The notes: generated by a model from the letters alone, not told the origin. Shown: positions 24,800-33,781, counted from the first letter of the stretch. The stretch is DNA of 64,000 bases from an uncultured Oscillospiraceae bacterium (GCA_910578505.1 CAJTPV010000002.1:1-64000); one strand, 5' to 3'. Numbers and translations are program-made.

Positions 24800-26199
24800 G
24801 GCCTCCCTCCCCGCAGCTCCACCGTCACGCAGGCCCCGCCGGAGGCCCGGTTCTGAAAGGAAATGGACCCGTTGTGCAGGGCGGCGATCTCCTGGCACAG
24901 GGCCAGCCCCAGGCCGAACCCGCCCTGCTTCCGGCTGCGGGCCTTGTCCACCCGGTAGAACGCCTCTGTCAGGTGGTCCAGGGCCTCCGGCGGGATGCCC
25001 CTGCCATCGTCCATCACCTGGATGCGGCAGCCGTCGGGGAGCATGTCGCACCGGTACCAGATGTGCCCGCCGCCGAGCAGGGCCTTCTGGGCGTTGTCCG
25101 TCAGGTTCAGCAGCAGCGACCACGTAAGGTCCGGCTCCAGATAGCACACCCCCTTCTGGCAGTCGCTGGTCACGGCCACGCCGATCTTGGCGAACAGGGG
25201 CCGCAGCCGCTCCACCAGGTCCCCGATCAGATCTGCCGGCGACACCTCCGCCAGCGGCAGGTCCCCCTGCTTCAGCACCAGCAGCTCCAGCAGCTTTCGG
25301 GACAGATTCTCCAGCCGCTTCCCCTCGGAGTAGATATATCCGGTGGCCTCCGTCTGCTCCTCGGCGGTCAGGGTGCCGCTGCGCAGCAGCTCCGCGTAGC
25401 CGATGAGGCTGGTCATGGGGGTCTTCATCTCGTGGGCGAAACTGCCCACGAACCGCTCCTGCCGCTCCACCGCCTGGTGCAGCTGGGAGATGGTCTCCTC
25501 CATCTGGGCGGCCATGGCGTTGAAATCCTCCGACACCGCCCCGATCTCGTCCTCCGACCACACCGGGGCCCGGCTGGAGAAGCTGCCGGAGGCAATGGCC
25601 CGGGACGCCTGGCTCAGCCCCGCCAGGGGCCGGGTCAGGGCCTTGGACACCGTGTAGGACAGCGCCGCGCACAGCAGCGTCAGGACGCAGAAGATGCGCA
25701 GGTAGGTCTGCTGCTGGCCCTGGCGCATGGTGTAGAGGCCGGAGATGTCGTGGGCGGTCTGGAGGTAGAGCACGTCCCCGCTGGTCTCCACCGCGCTGTG
25801 CAGCAGCAGGTAGTGGGCCCCGTCCAGGTCCTGGGCAATATGGAACAGGCAGCTGCCGGGGATCGGCGGCTCCGCCGTCTGGAGCAGGCGGGAGGCGTTG
25901 GTCTCCACATTGTAGAGCACGCTGCTGTCCGTGCGCAGGCGCAGGGCGGCCCAGCCGGAGCGGTCCTGCTCATAGAGCTGGGCCATGGTCCGGGCCAGGG
26001 CGTCGCCGTCCAGGTAGGGGTCCAGGCCGTTGACGATCTGCAGGGCCGTCCACACCATGCGGCAGGAGGCGAAGGCCGCGTCCTTCTCCCGCTCCAGCGT
26101 GTCCTGGAAGGACTCGGCGATGAGCAGGCTTCCCCCCGCCCCGAAGAGGACGGACAGCAGCGCCAGCATACACAGGGTCATTTTGATTCGAAATTTCAT
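24796..26199 (-). CDS. Two-component sensor histidine kinase
   Basis: 467 aa. Membrane segment at 8-28, an extracytoplasmic sensor region of about 135 residues, a second membrane segment near 168-185 and a HAMP domain (LTRPLAGLSQASRAIASGSF). The HisKA dimerisation helix has FAHEMKTPMTSLIGYAELL, with the phospho-accepting His. The ATPase domain has the N-box NLTDNAQKAL, the G1 box DDGRGIP and G2 GGFGLGLALC. Transcribed behind its response regulator with a 1-base gap and coupled to two exported proteins downstream. Signal unknown; an envelope-associated cue is likely from the companions. Confidence 0.9.
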   Translation of the reverse strand: MKFRIKMTLCMLALLSVLFGAGGSLLIAESFQDTLEREKDAAFASCRMVWTALQIVNGLDPYLDGDALARTMAQLYEQDRSGWAALRLRTDSSVLYNVETNASRLLQTAEPPIPGSCLFHIAQDLDGAHYLLLHSAVETSGDVLYLQTAHDISGLYTMRQGQQQTYLRIFCVLTLLCAALSYTVSKALTRPLAGLSQASRAIASGSFSSRAPVWSEDEIGAVSEDFNAMAAQMEETISQLHQAVERQERFVGSFAHEMKTPMTSLIGYAELLRSGTLTAEEQTEATGYIYSEGKRLENLSRKLLELLVLKQGDLPLAEVSPADLIGDLVERLRPLFAKIGVAVTSDCQKGVCYLEPDLTWSLLLNLTDNAQKALLGGGHIWYRCDMLPDGCRIQVMDDGRGIPPEALDHLTEAFYRVDKARSRKQGGFGLGLALCQEIAALHNGSISFQNRASGGACVTVELRGGRP

Positions 26200-26200
26200 C

Positions 26201-26854
26201 TCACACTTCCAAACGGTAGCCCACCTTGTTGACGGCCTTCAGCGTGTGCTCCCAGCCCACCTTTTTCCGCATCCGCTGGACGTGCAGGTCCACGGCCTTA
26301 CTGCCGTAGGGGTACGTGCCGCCCCAGACCCGCTCGTAGATGGTCTCCCGGAACATGGCCCGGCGGGGGTTCCGGGCAAAGAGCAGCAGCAGCTCGTACT
26401 CGGTCTTGGTGAGATTGACCTCCACGCCGTCCCGCCAGACCTGCATGGAGCGGGTGTCGATCACCAGGCCGCCCACCTCCAGCACGTCGCCGCACTTCTG
26501 GTACCGCCGCAGCACCACGTCGATGCGGGCCAGCAGCTCAATGGTCTCAAAGGGCTTGACGATGTAGTCCTCCGCCCCCAGCCGCAGGCCCTTGACCCGG
26601 TTGGGCACGGAGTCCACGGCGGTGATGAAGATGACCGGGATCTCCAGAGGGCGTATGTACTCCATCAGCTCAAAGCCGTCCACATAGGGCAGCATCACGT
26701 CCAGCAGGACCAGGTCATAGGGATTGTTTTCCAGCAGGTCGGCGGCCGCCGCGCCGTCGTAGGCGCAGGTGCAGGCGTAGCCCTCCTTGGTCAGGGCCAT
26801 GCGGATGAGGCTGGAAATGGGTTTTTCGTCCTCGACGATCAGTACTTGAATCAC
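26201..26854 (-). CDS. OmpR/PhoB-family response regulator
   Basis: 217 aa, starting at GTG 26854 because GGGAGGG lies 9 bases upstream and the coding frame before it has no domain match. Receiver domain: acidic pair VEDEKPIS, phospho-acceptor in LVLLDVMLPYVDG, Thr/Ser in FITAV and Lys in EDYIVKPFE. C-terminal winged helix with KTEYELLLLFARNP and a YERVWGGTYPYGSKAVDLH recognition region. Partner of the adjacent kinase; first gene of a four-gene operon. Confidence 0.92.
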   Translation of the reverse strand: MIQVLIVEDEKPISSLIRMALTKEGYACTCAYDGAAAADLLENNPYDLVLLDVMLPYVDGFELMEYIRPLEIPVIFITAVDSVPNRVKGLRLGAEDYIVKPFETIELLARIDVVLRRYQKCGDVLEVGGLVIDTRSMQVWRDGVEVNLTKTEYELLLLFARNPRRAMFRETIYERVWGGTYPYGSKAVDLHVQRMRKKVGWEHTLKAVNKVGYRLEV

Positions 26855-27012
26855 AGCAGGTATCCCTCCCCTTCGGTTGCTCCCCGTCAATTTACCTCCC
26901 TTTTGCATCAAAACGGCAACAATTCCCGGCTTCCCACTGTGCAACGCAAGACTGCGGATCAATCTTTATCTGCGCGGCAATTCTGGCCGGATGCGGGCGC
27001 AGGAGGGCAGAC

Positions 27013-27048
27013 GAGGGAGAAGACGCCGGACGATGCGTCTTCTCCCTC
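27013..27048. terminator. Long perfect hairpin in the gap between rpoD and the response regulator
   Basis: GAGGGAGAAGACGC (27013-27026) pairs perfectly with GCGTCTTCTCCCTC (27035-27048) over 14 bases. There is no U-run on either side, so it may end rpoD by a factor-dependent route or act as an RNA stabiliser. Confidence 0.45.
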
Positions 27049-27122
27049 CATATACGCGATACACAGTTCTTTTACAGCGGCTTTCGTTCCTGCCGCCGCG
27101 GACAGCCCGCGCCGTATGCCCA

Positions 27123-28415
27123 TCAGTTCAAAAAATCCTTCAGCTTTTTGCTCCTGCTGGGGTGGCGGAGCTTGCGCAAAGCCTTGGCCTCGATCTGCCG
27201 GATGCGCTCGCGGGTGACATTGAACTCCTTGCCCACCTCCTCCAGGGTCCGGGTGCGCCCATCCTCAATGCCGAAGCGCAGCTTCAATACCTTCTCCTCC
27301 CGCGGCGTCAGGGTGCTCAGCACATCCACCAGCTGCTCCTTGAGCAGGGTAAAACTGGCCGCCTCACTGGGCTCGCTGGCTCCCTCGTCGGGGATGAAGT
27401 CCCCCAGGTGGCTGTCCTCCTCCTCGCCGATGGGGGTCTCCAGACTCACCGGCTCCTGCGCGATCTTCATGATCTCCCGCACCTTGTCCACCGGCATGTT
27501 CATCTCCTCGGCGATCTCCTCCGGCGACGGGTCGTGGCCCAGCTCCTGCAGCAGCTGCCGGGACACCCGGATGACCTTGTTGATGGTCTCCACCATGTGC
27601 ACCGGTATCCGGATGGTCCGGGCCTGGTCGGCAATCGCACGGGTAATCGCCTGGCGGATCCACCAGGTGGCGTAGGTGGAGAACTTGTAGCCCTTGGTGT
27701 AGTCAAACTTCTCCACCGCCTTGATCAGGCCCAGGTTGCCCTCCTGGATCAGATCCAGAAACAGCATTCCCCGGCCCACGTACCGCTTGGCAATGGACAC
27801 CACCAGGCGCAGGTTGGCCTCGGCCAGCTTCTGCTTGGCCCGCTCCCCGGCTTTGGCCAGCTTCTTCAGCTCCGCCAGGGACGCGGCGTCCAGCTCTCCG
27901 GACTGCAGGCTGTCCAGCTGCTCCTGGGCCAGGTTGCCGGCGCTCATCTTTTGGGCCAGCTCGATCTCCTCGTCCGGGTTCAGCAGCGACACCTTGCCGA
28001 TCTCCTTCAGATACATGCGCACCGGGTCGTCGATGGAAAAGCTGTCCACCAGCGTGTTGGGGTCTACCAGCTCCTCCTCCTCGATCTCCGCGATCTCGTC
28101 CATCCGGGGCTCCACGTCGTCGGGCAGCTCCGGCAGGATATCCTCCTCGCTGCCGATCTCAATGGACAGCGACTCCAGGGAATCATATATTTTCTCCATC
28201 TGGGAGCTGTCCAGATCGATCTCGTCCAGCACCTCCATCATCTCCGTGGAGTCCAGCCGGCCCCGCTTCTTGCCCCGCGCGAACAGGTCCATGATCCGCT
28301 CGTTGCCATTGAGCAGGTCGGCGGCGGGCAGCCCCGCCACCAGCTTCTCCGGCAGCCTGGCATATTTTTTCTCGCTCTCCACTTTTTTGACCTGTTCCTC
28401 TTTTTTCTTAGTCAT
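27123..28415 (-). CDS. rpoD: Housekeeping RNA polymerase sigma factor RpoD (sigma-A)
   Basis: 430 aa from ATG 28415 (GGAGGAAAG upstream); the start overlaps the dnaG stop by 8 bases. The N-terminal part (1-130) is a lysine- and acid-rich region 1.1. Then come regions 1.2 (SIDDPVRMYLKEIG), 2.1-2.4 (LIQEGNLGLIKAVEKFDY, YATWWIRQAITRAIADQART), 3 (the MVETINKVIRVSRQL part) and 4.2 (LEEVGKEFNVTRERIRQIE, with the -35-contacting helix). It directs transcription from the TTGACA-TATAAT promoters seen in this window. The dnaG-rpoD order is the classical macromolecular-synthesis operon without rpsU. Confidence 0.97.
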   Translation of the reverse strand: MTKKKEEQVKKVESEKKYARLPEKLVAGLPAADLLNGNERIMDLFARGKKRGRLDSTEMMEVLDEIDLDSSQMEKIYDSLESLSIEIGSEEDILPELPDDVEPRMDEIAEIEEEELVDPNTLVDSFSIDDPVRMYLKEIGKVSLLNPDEEIELAQKMSAGNLAQEQLDSLQSGELDAASLAELKKLAKAGERAKQKLAEANLRLVVSIAKRYVGRGMLFLDLIQEGNLGLIKAVEKFDYTKGYKFSTYATWWIRQAITRAIADQARTIRIPVHMVETINKVIRVSRQLLQELGHDPSPEEIAEEMNMPVDKVREIMKIAQEPVSLETPIGEEEDSHLGDFIPDEGASEPSEAASFTLLKEQLVDVLSTLTPREEKVLKLRFGIEDGRTRTLEEVGKEFNVTRERIRQIEAKALRKLRHPSRSKKLKDFLN

Positions 28416-30189
28416 TACGCTTTCCTCCATAGCCCTTTTTCTCTTTTGACCGCTCCACCGCCGCCCGCAGGGGATCGGCGCTTTCCCGCCGCTTCTCCGC
28501 CGCTCTCTCTATGACGCGTATGTAGTCGTCCATTGCCTTCTCCGCCCTGGCCATGCTGGCCGGCCGCTGCATCACCTCCGCCAGGCGGCCGATCTCCTCC
28601 GGCGCACAGCTGCCGGAGAGACTGTCCAGGGTGGCGGTCCGCCCCTCCCGTTGGGCCTCCAGCAGCAGCCGGTACACCTTGCCCAGCCAGGGGGCGCTGA
28701 AGTCCTCCTCCCGCAGGCCGCCGCACCGCCGGGCCAGGGAGGGGTCCGCCAGCAGCAGATGCACCACGCCCTCCTCCGCCGCGGCGGAGGGCTCGTCGGT
28801 ATAGCGGAGGGCCTGCGCCCTGGGCTGGTGAAGCGCCCGGACGTTGAGGGCCTCCTTCTGCAGGGCCCGCTTCTCCTGGCCCCGCTTTCGCCCCCGCAGC
28901 CGGTTGACCTCCAGCAGCACGGCCTCTTGGGAGATCCCCGCCTTCTCCGCCGCCCGGCCCGCGTAGACCTCCCGCTCCACGGCGTTGGGGATTGAGGCGA
29001 TGAGCTGGCAGATCTCGTTGGAGTAGGCAATTTTGCCGTCCTGCTCCGTCAGGTCGTACTTGGCGGCCACGGCGTCCATGCGGTAGTCCAGCTGCTTGGC
29101 GCTGCCGCTGAGGAGGGAGGCAAAGGCGGCGGGGCCCTGAAATTTGATATAGTCGTCCACGTCCTGCTTCACATACTCCCCGTCCGCCAGGCGGCGGGGC
29201 AGCTGGAGCACCCGGACAGTGAACTCGCTGTTTTTCAGCAGATCGATGTTCTTCTGGGTCGCCATCTGCCCGGCGCTGTCGTTGTCGTAGCACAGCACCA
29301 GCTCCTTGGTATAGCGGCTGAGCAGCCGGGTCTGCTCCACCGTCAGGGCGGTGCCCATGGAGGCCACCGCGTTGTCGAAACCCGCCTGGTGGAGGGTGAT
29401 GACGTCGATATTCCCCTCGCAGAGGATGATATTGGGTCTCTTGGTCTTCTTGGCCAGATGGATGCCGTACAGATTGCGCCGCTTACTGTAGACGATGGTC
29501 TCCGTGGTGTTCATATACTTGGGCTCCGACTTGTCCAGCACCCGGCCGCCGAAGGCCACCACATCCCCCCGCACGTCCAGCACCGGAAACATCAGCCGGT
29601 TGCGGAACTTGTCGTACAGCCGCCCCTTCTGGTTCTGCACCACCAGACCGGCGGCCAGCAGCTCGCTTTTGGTGTAGCCCTTCTCCAGCATGGCCGTCAG
29701 CAGGCTGTCCCAGCTGTCCAAAGACGCGCCCAGGCCGAAGTCCATGGCGGTCTTCCGCCGGATGCGCCGCCGGTTCAGGTACTCCGCCGCCGCCGCGCCC
29801 TCCGGACGGGAGAGATTCTGATAATACCACCGGGCAGCGTCCTTGTTCAGGGCCAGCACCCGCTGACGGCGGCGGCCCTCCTCCCGGCTGGCGGTGTCCT
29901 CCGGCACGTCCATGTTGGCCCGCTTGGCCAGAAAGCGCACGGCGTCGGGGAAGGACAGGTTCTCGATCTCCATGATGAACTTGAACACGCCCCCGCCGTT
30001 TCCGCAGCCGAAGCAGTGGTACATCTGCTTATCCGGCGCCACAGAAAAGGAGCCGGTCTTCTCGTTGTGGAAGGGGCAGAGGCCGAAGTAGTTGCTGCCC
30101 TTTTTGGTCAAGGCGACATAGGAGGAGACCACGTCCAGAATATCGCTGCGGCTGACCAGCTCGTCCAGAAAATGCTGCGGAAATGCCAT
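28408..30189 (-). CDS. dnaG: DNA primase DnaG
   Basis: 593 aa from ATG 30189 (GGGAGG upstream); a longer frame start at 30324 has no binding site. N-terminal CHC2 zinc finger: CPFHNEKTGSFSV, then YHCFGCGNGG. The Toprim catalytic core includes the ILCEGNIDVITLHQAGF glutamate motif and LCYDNDSAGQMA with its Asp residues. The C-terminal helicase-binding part is helical and shows little conservation. Synthesises RNA primers at the replication fork with DnaB. Coupled by overlap with rpoD. Confidence 0.96.
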   Translation of the reverse strand: MAFPQHFLDELVSRSDILDVVSSYVALTKKGSNYFGLCPFHNEKTGSFSVAPDKQMYHCFGCGNGGGVFKFIMEIENLSFPDAVRFLAKRANMDVPEDTASREEGRRRQRVLALNKDAARWYYQNLSRPEGAAAAEYLNRRRIRRKTAMDFGLGASLDSWDSLLTAMLEKGYTKSELLAAGLVVQNQKGRLYDKFRNRLMFPVLDVRGDVVAFGGRVLDKSEPKYMNTTETIVYSKRRNLYGIHLAKKTKRPNIILCEGNIDVITLHQAGFDNAVASMGTALTVEQTRLLSRYTKELVLCYDNDSAGQMATQKNIDLLKNSEFTVRVLQLPRRLADGEYVKQDVDDYIKFQGPAAFASLLSGSAKQLDYRMDAVAAKYDLTEQDGKIAYSNEICQLIASIPNAVEREVYAGRAAEKAGISQEAVLLEVNRLRGRKRGQEKRALQKEALNVRALHQPRAQALRYTDEPSAAAEEGVVHLLLADPSLARRCGGLREEDFSAPWLGKVYRLLLEAQREGRTATLDSLSGSCAPEEIGRLAEVMQRPASMARAEKAMDDYIRVIERAAEKRRESADPLRAAVERSKEKKGYGGKRND

Positions 30190-30341
30190 GGGTTTCCACA
30201 CCTCCCGGTGTCTATAAATGCTCCTGATAAGAGTATACAACGGGCGGGGCAAAATTCCTTCTTCCAAAGCAGATTTTTTCAAAAAAAATTTTTTCCATAC
30301 AGGAATTTCAGAAAAATCCTCCAAAAAGCAAAAAAAGACTT

Positions 30342-30369
30342 TTGAAATCCATGGAAAATATGTTAAAAT
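30342..30369 (+). promoter_or_regulatory. Promoter of the phosphopantetheinyl transferase gene
   Basis: TTGAAA (30342-30347) and TAAAAT (30364-30369), spacer 16, about 30 bases before the start codon in an A/T-rich stretch divergent to dnaG. Confidence 0.55.
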
Positions 30370-30400
30370 AGCAGAATCAGAGGGAGAGGGGGGCTTTGCG

Positions 30401-30898
30401 ATGGACCTCGCGGTATATGGCGCTGTAGGACCCGCCGGCGGCGAGCGGCAGCTGGCCTACCGGCTGCTGGAGCTGGCTCTTGCGCGGGAATGGGGCCTGC
30501 AGCAGCTGCCGGAGATTGCCAGGGCGGAGGGCGGCAAGCCCTATTTCCCCCAGTATCCCCATATTCATTTCAACCTCAGCCACAGCCGCGGCGCGGCGGT
30601 GTGCGCTCTGTCCGGCGCGCCGGTGGGGGTGGACGTGGAGGTGCTGCGCCCACCGCCCCGGCACTTGGCGGCGGGGATGGGCGCACAGGAATTTTTCCGG
30701 CTCTGGACAGCGAAAGAGGCCTCGGCGAAGCTGCTGGGCCGAGGCATTGCCGCCCTGAGGACGCAGACGCCGGACAGCCGCTGCCAATGCCTGGAGGGCT
30801 TTCTGCCCGGCTGCATTGTCACCGTCTGCCCGGCGGCGGGGCCGGTGCGGACTATTCGGATGGATCCGCTTTTCTATGGCAAGCAGCAAAATCCCTGA
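30401..30898 (+). CDS. 4'-phosphopantetheinyl transferase (Sfp/AcpT type)
   Basis: 165 aa from ATG 30401 (GGGAGAGGGGGG upstream). The family landmarks are in order: GGKPYF near residue 46, FNLSHS, VGVDVE (metal-binding Asp and Glu) and WTAKEASAKLLGRGI (third acidic residue). It should transfer the phosphopantetheine arm from CoA to a carrier protein. It is shorter than Sfp (about 225 aa). Its last 11 codons (from CCGCTTTTC on, ending FYGKQQNP) lie inside a dispersed repeat element, so the natural C-terminus may have been replaced. No carrier-protein or synthase gene is nearby. Confidence 0.8.
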   Translation: MDLAVYGAVGPAGGERQLAYRLLELALAREWGLQQLPEIARAEGGKPYFPQYPHIHFNLSHSRGAAVCALSGAPVGVDVEVLRPPPRHLAAGMGAQEFFRLWTAKEASAKLLGRGIAALRTQTPDSRCQCLEGFLPGCIVTVCPAAGPVRTIRMDPLFYGKQQNP

Positions 30899-30956
30899 CC
30901 ATCTGCTGGAAAGCCCTCTCAGTCAGCCGTGACGGAGAGGGTGTCCTGCCGGCAAT
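30866..30956 (+). repeat. Dispersed 80-90 bp repeat, copy 1
   Basis: Runs from CCGCTTTTCTATGGCAAGC to CTGCCGGCAAT. It contains a palindrome, CCCTCTC-GTCA around GCCG to TGAC-GAGAGGG (30914-30941). A second copy in inverted orientation is at 63679-63772, with shared strings TCTATGGCAA, CAGCAAAAT, CCTGAC, GGAAAGCCCTCTC and GTCAGCCGTGACGGAGAGGG. MITE-like or REP-like; no transposase of its own. Confidence 0.75.
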
Positions 30957-30994
30957 TTTGAATGGCTGCAGGCAGAGGCCCCGGCCAGGCGCTT

Positions 30995-31930
30995 TTATTG
31001 GGGCAGCGGACTGGACTGACCGGACTGGTAGATCTGCCGGTAGGCCTCCATTTTCTGGGTGAATTCCTGCTCCGTCAGGTTTACCCGGACGGCGGCTTCC
31101 GCGCAGGACAGCACGCCATCCAGCACCAGTTCCATCAGCGTATTCAGGCGGCCTTTTGCCATCCCCCTCTGCATCCCCCTCTGCATACCCCGCTGTTCGC
31201 CTCTGTTCTCAGCTCGGTCCAACACATCGCACATTGCAACAGTTCCTCCTTTCCTGACCGCTTCTCTGGCGCTCTCCTCAAATCTGGTGTCCCCTGTCAG
31301 GACTGACATCAACTTCAACGTCTCCTCCACATGGGTAATCGTCTCATGACTGGGAACATATTCCTGGTCCCGGCACGTCTGCACGAAGAAATCAGCTACG
31401 ATCCGGAAATCGCTCCTGAACATGGCGGCCTGTTCTGGGCTGAGGTGCGAAATCTCAAACACGTGCAGCCTGTACTCGCTCACATATGGCTCCAGCTCCG
31501 GCGGAATCCTGAGCAGCTCCCGCAGCGTCTTTGGCCCGTCCCAGCGTTTTTTTCCAAAGTACAGGACAATGGTAACGGCGGGATAGGGAGCCCATTTCTC
31601 CGCGCCCCGCTGCCGGTTATGTACCACCTGCTCTTTATAGGATGCCCCGTCATACGAAAAAACACGCAGGACCATGTCCTGTTCGGCCTCCGTCTGGTTT
31701 TCCAGGCCCAACAGCGCAAAGCGTACGCCGCCCTCTGTCCAGAGCTTGGAGACATCCCGCTCCTGCTCGTGAATGGCGCTTTTGATTTTCAGCTGCGACC
31801 GCTGGCCCGCAGGCTGCAGCGCGCGGGGGTGGATAACCTCCCGCCCATCGAACAGAAGCACGTTCAGGATATCTGCGAAAACATCCTCCGCCTCAAACAG
31901 CAATTTCTCTGTAATGTCCTTTTCTGCCAT
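30995..31930 (-). CDS. Rpn family PD-(D/E)XK nuclease / putative transposase
   Basis: 311 aa from ATG 31930. It matches the Rpn (recombination-promoting nuclease, PDDEXK transposase-like) family: an N-terminal core with FADILNVLLFDGREVI and LLGLENQTEAEQDM, a middle with AVTIVLYFGKKRWDG, and a C-terminal tail. Near residue 250 the tail holds a repeated GMQRGMQRGMAKGR stretch, a known variable region of this family that may expand or contract. Rpn proteins cut DNA non-specifically and raise recombination; many are linked to phage defence or mobility. A dispersed repeat lies 40 bases downstream. Confidence 0.8.
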   Translation of the reverse strand: MAEKDITEKLLFEAEDVFADILNVLLFDGREVIHPRALQPAGQRSQLKIKSAIHEQERDVSKLWTEGGVRFALLGLENQTEAEQDMVLRVFSYDGASYKEQVVHNRQRGAEKWAPYPAVTIVLYFGKKRWDGPKTLRELLRIPPELEPYVSEYRLHVFEISHLSPEQAAMFRSDFRIVADFFVQTCRDQEYVPSHETITHVEETLKLMSVLTGDTRFEESAREAVRKGGTVAMCDVLDRAENRGEQRGMQRGMQRGMAKGRLNTLMELVLDGVLSCAEAAVRVNLTEQEFTQKMEAYRQIYQSGQSSPLPQ

Positions 31931-32083
31931 ATGCCCTCTCTGCTTCCTTTTATTATCCCATTATACCATATTTCCGCTTCATTACAAGGCCTCCGCACTG
32001 CCTGGACCGGAGAAATTTCGGAAGGCGCCAGCAAAACGCGAATGGCTTGACCGTCTCCCAAAGAGGGCAGGCGGCAAAAGGAT

Positions 32084-32121
32084 CCCCGGAGAGTACCTGC
32101 CTCTCCGGGGTCCTGCTTTTT
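32084..32121. terminator. Terminator of argF
   Basis: Perfect 10-base stem CCCCGGAGAG (32084-32093) / CTCTCCGGGG (32101-32110). On the minus strand ATCCTTTT follows, about 50 bases after the argF stop; on the plus strand TCCTGCTTTTT follows. Confidence 0.8.
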
Positions 32122-32163
32122 GGGGGCGCTGTGGCGTCTTGTCTATGGCGCATACCGCCTCTG

Positions 32164-33156
32164 TCAGCAGAGGGTGGCATAGATGACGGCTTTGATGGTG
32201 TGCATGCGGTTCTCCGCCTCGTCGAACACAACGGACTGGGAGGACTCGAAGACCTCGTCTGTGACCTCCATCTCGGTGATGCCGAACTTTTCCGCGATCT
32301 CCGCGCCGATGGTGGTCTTTGTGTCGTGGAAGGAGGGGAGGCAATGCATGAAGATCGCGGTGGGCTTGGCGTTCCCCATGGCGGCGGCGTTGACCTGGTA
32401 GGGCCGCAGCAGCCGGATGCGCTCCTCCCATACCGCCTCCGGCTCGCCCATGGAGACCCAGATGTCGGTGTAGATCACATCGGCGTCCTTTGTCCCTTCG
32501 CTCACGTCCTCCGTCAGGTGGACGGAACCGTGGTTCTCTGCCGCGATGGCCTGGGCCTTCGCCACCAGCTCCGGGGCGGGGAACAACTGCTTGGGCGCGC
32601 AGGCGGTGAAGTGGAGGCCCATCTTCGCGCAGGCGATCATCAGAGAGTTGCCCATATTGTTGCGGGCGTCCCCCATATAGGTGAAGCGGAGGCCCTGGAG
32701 GCGGCCGAATTTCTCCTCCATGGTCAGCAGGTCGGAGAGCATCTGGGTGGGGTGGAACTGGTCCGTCAGGCCGTTCCAGACTGGCACGCCGGAGTATTTC
32801 GCCAGGTCTTCCACGGTCTTCTGCTCATAGCCCCGGTACTCGATGCCGTCATACATACGGCCCAGCACCCGTGCGGTGTCTGCGATGCTCTCCTTTTTGC
32901 CCATCTGGGAGCTGCCGGGGTCCAGATAGGTGACGCCCATCCCCAAATCGCTGCCCGCCACCTGGAAGGAACAGCGGGTCCTGGTAGAAGTTTTTTCAAA
33001 CAGCAGCACGATGTTTTTGTTCTCCAGATAGCGGTGGGGAACTCCGTTCCGCTTCATACGCTTGAATTCCTTGGCCAAATCCAGCAGATAGCGGATTTCG
33101 CTCGGCGTATAGTCCAAAAGAGTGAGAAAACTGCGTCCTCTGATGTTGACTGGCAT
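32164..33156 (-). CDS. argF: Ornithine carbamoyltransferase
   Basis: 330 aa, ATG 33156 with AAAGGAG upstream. Carbamoyl-phosphate site KTSTRTRCSF (about 56-65); the second phosphate-site residue in HPTQMLSDLLT; ornithine-binding MHCLPSFH. Length is normal. It condenses ornithine with carbamoyl phosphate to citrulline (arginine synthesis) or runs backwards in the deiminase pathway; both ArgF and ArcB look alike. No arcA or arcC lies nearby, so the biosynthetic name is used. It follows queH by 20 bases and is probably co-transcribed. Confidence 0.92.
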   Translation of the reverse strand: MPVNIRGRSFLTLLDYTPSEIRYLLDLAKEFKRMKRNGVPHRYLENKNIVLLFEKTSTRTRCSFQVAGSDLGMGVTYLDPGSSQMGKKESIADTARVLGRMYDGIEYRGYEQKTVEDLAKYSGVPVWNGLTDQFHPTQMLSDLLTMEEKFGRLQGLRFTYMGDARNNMGNSLMIACAKMGLHFTACAPKQLFPAPELVAKAQAIAAENHGSVHLTEDVSEGTKDADVIYTDIWVSMGEPEAVWEERIRLLRPYQVNAAAMGNAKPTAIFMHCLPSFHDTKTTIGAEIAEKFGITEMEVTDEVFESSQSVVFDEAENRMHTIKAVIYATLC

Positions 33157-33176
33157 GATATGATAGCTCCTTTAAC

Positions 33177-33737
33177 TTAAATAGATTTTTCCTGATCCCG
33201 TTTGATTTGTTTTGCGTACCGCTCCTCCTCTGAGAACACGCACCCGCAGTACTTCTGCATATAGAGGCCCCGCTCACGGGCCTCTGCCTGTCCTCGTCGG
33301 AATCCCGGTCGGAAATCCCGGTACAGAAAGGGAACGCCGTACCGCTCCGCCAGCTGCCGCGCTGCCCGGCAGATGCCCTCGTGGTCCTGATAGGGACTGA
33401 CCAGCAGGGTGGTGGAAAAGGCGGTAAAGCCGTGCTCCGCAGCGTAGCGGGCCGTTTCCTCCAGACGGCAGGTGTAGCAATAGCCGCACCGGTGATCCAG
33501 ATCGCCGCCCACGGCCTCGACAAATGTACGCAGGCCGTAGTTTTCCCGGACCAGCAGCTCCAGGCCGATGGCCTCCGCGTAGCTGATAAGGGTATCCCGC
33601 CGGGCCCTGTACTCCTGGTAGGGATGGATATTCGGATTGAACCAAAAGCTGACAGGTTCGATGCCCTCCTCCCGAAGGCTTGACACACAGTAGACGCTGC
33701 AGGGAGCGCAGCAGGTATGAAGAAGCAGATGTTCCAT
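33177..33737 (-). CDS. queH: Epoxyqueuosine reductase QueH
   Basis: 186 aa. Signature cysteines: LLHTCCAPCSVYC at the N-terminus and DHRCGYCYTCRLEET plus KYCGC near the C-terminus, which in QueH bind a [4Fe-4S] cluster and a nearby metal. It performs the last step of queuosine synthesis in tRNA, reducing epoxyqueuosine, as the cobalamin-free alternative to QueG. First gene of a likely queH-argF transcript. Confidence 0.9.
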   Translation of the reverse strand: MEHLLLHTCCAPCSVYCVSSLREEGIEPVSFWFNPNIHPYQEYRARRDTLISYAEAIGLELLVRENYGLRTFVEAVGGDLDHRCGYCYTCRLEETARYAAEHGFTAFSTTLLVSPYQDHEGICRAARQLAERYGVPFLYRDFRPGFRRGQAEARERGLYMQKYCGCVFSEEERYAKQIKRDQEKSI

Positions 33738-33781
33738 AAATATCCACCTGTCGATTTATAAATATTCATTTTGCGAAACAG

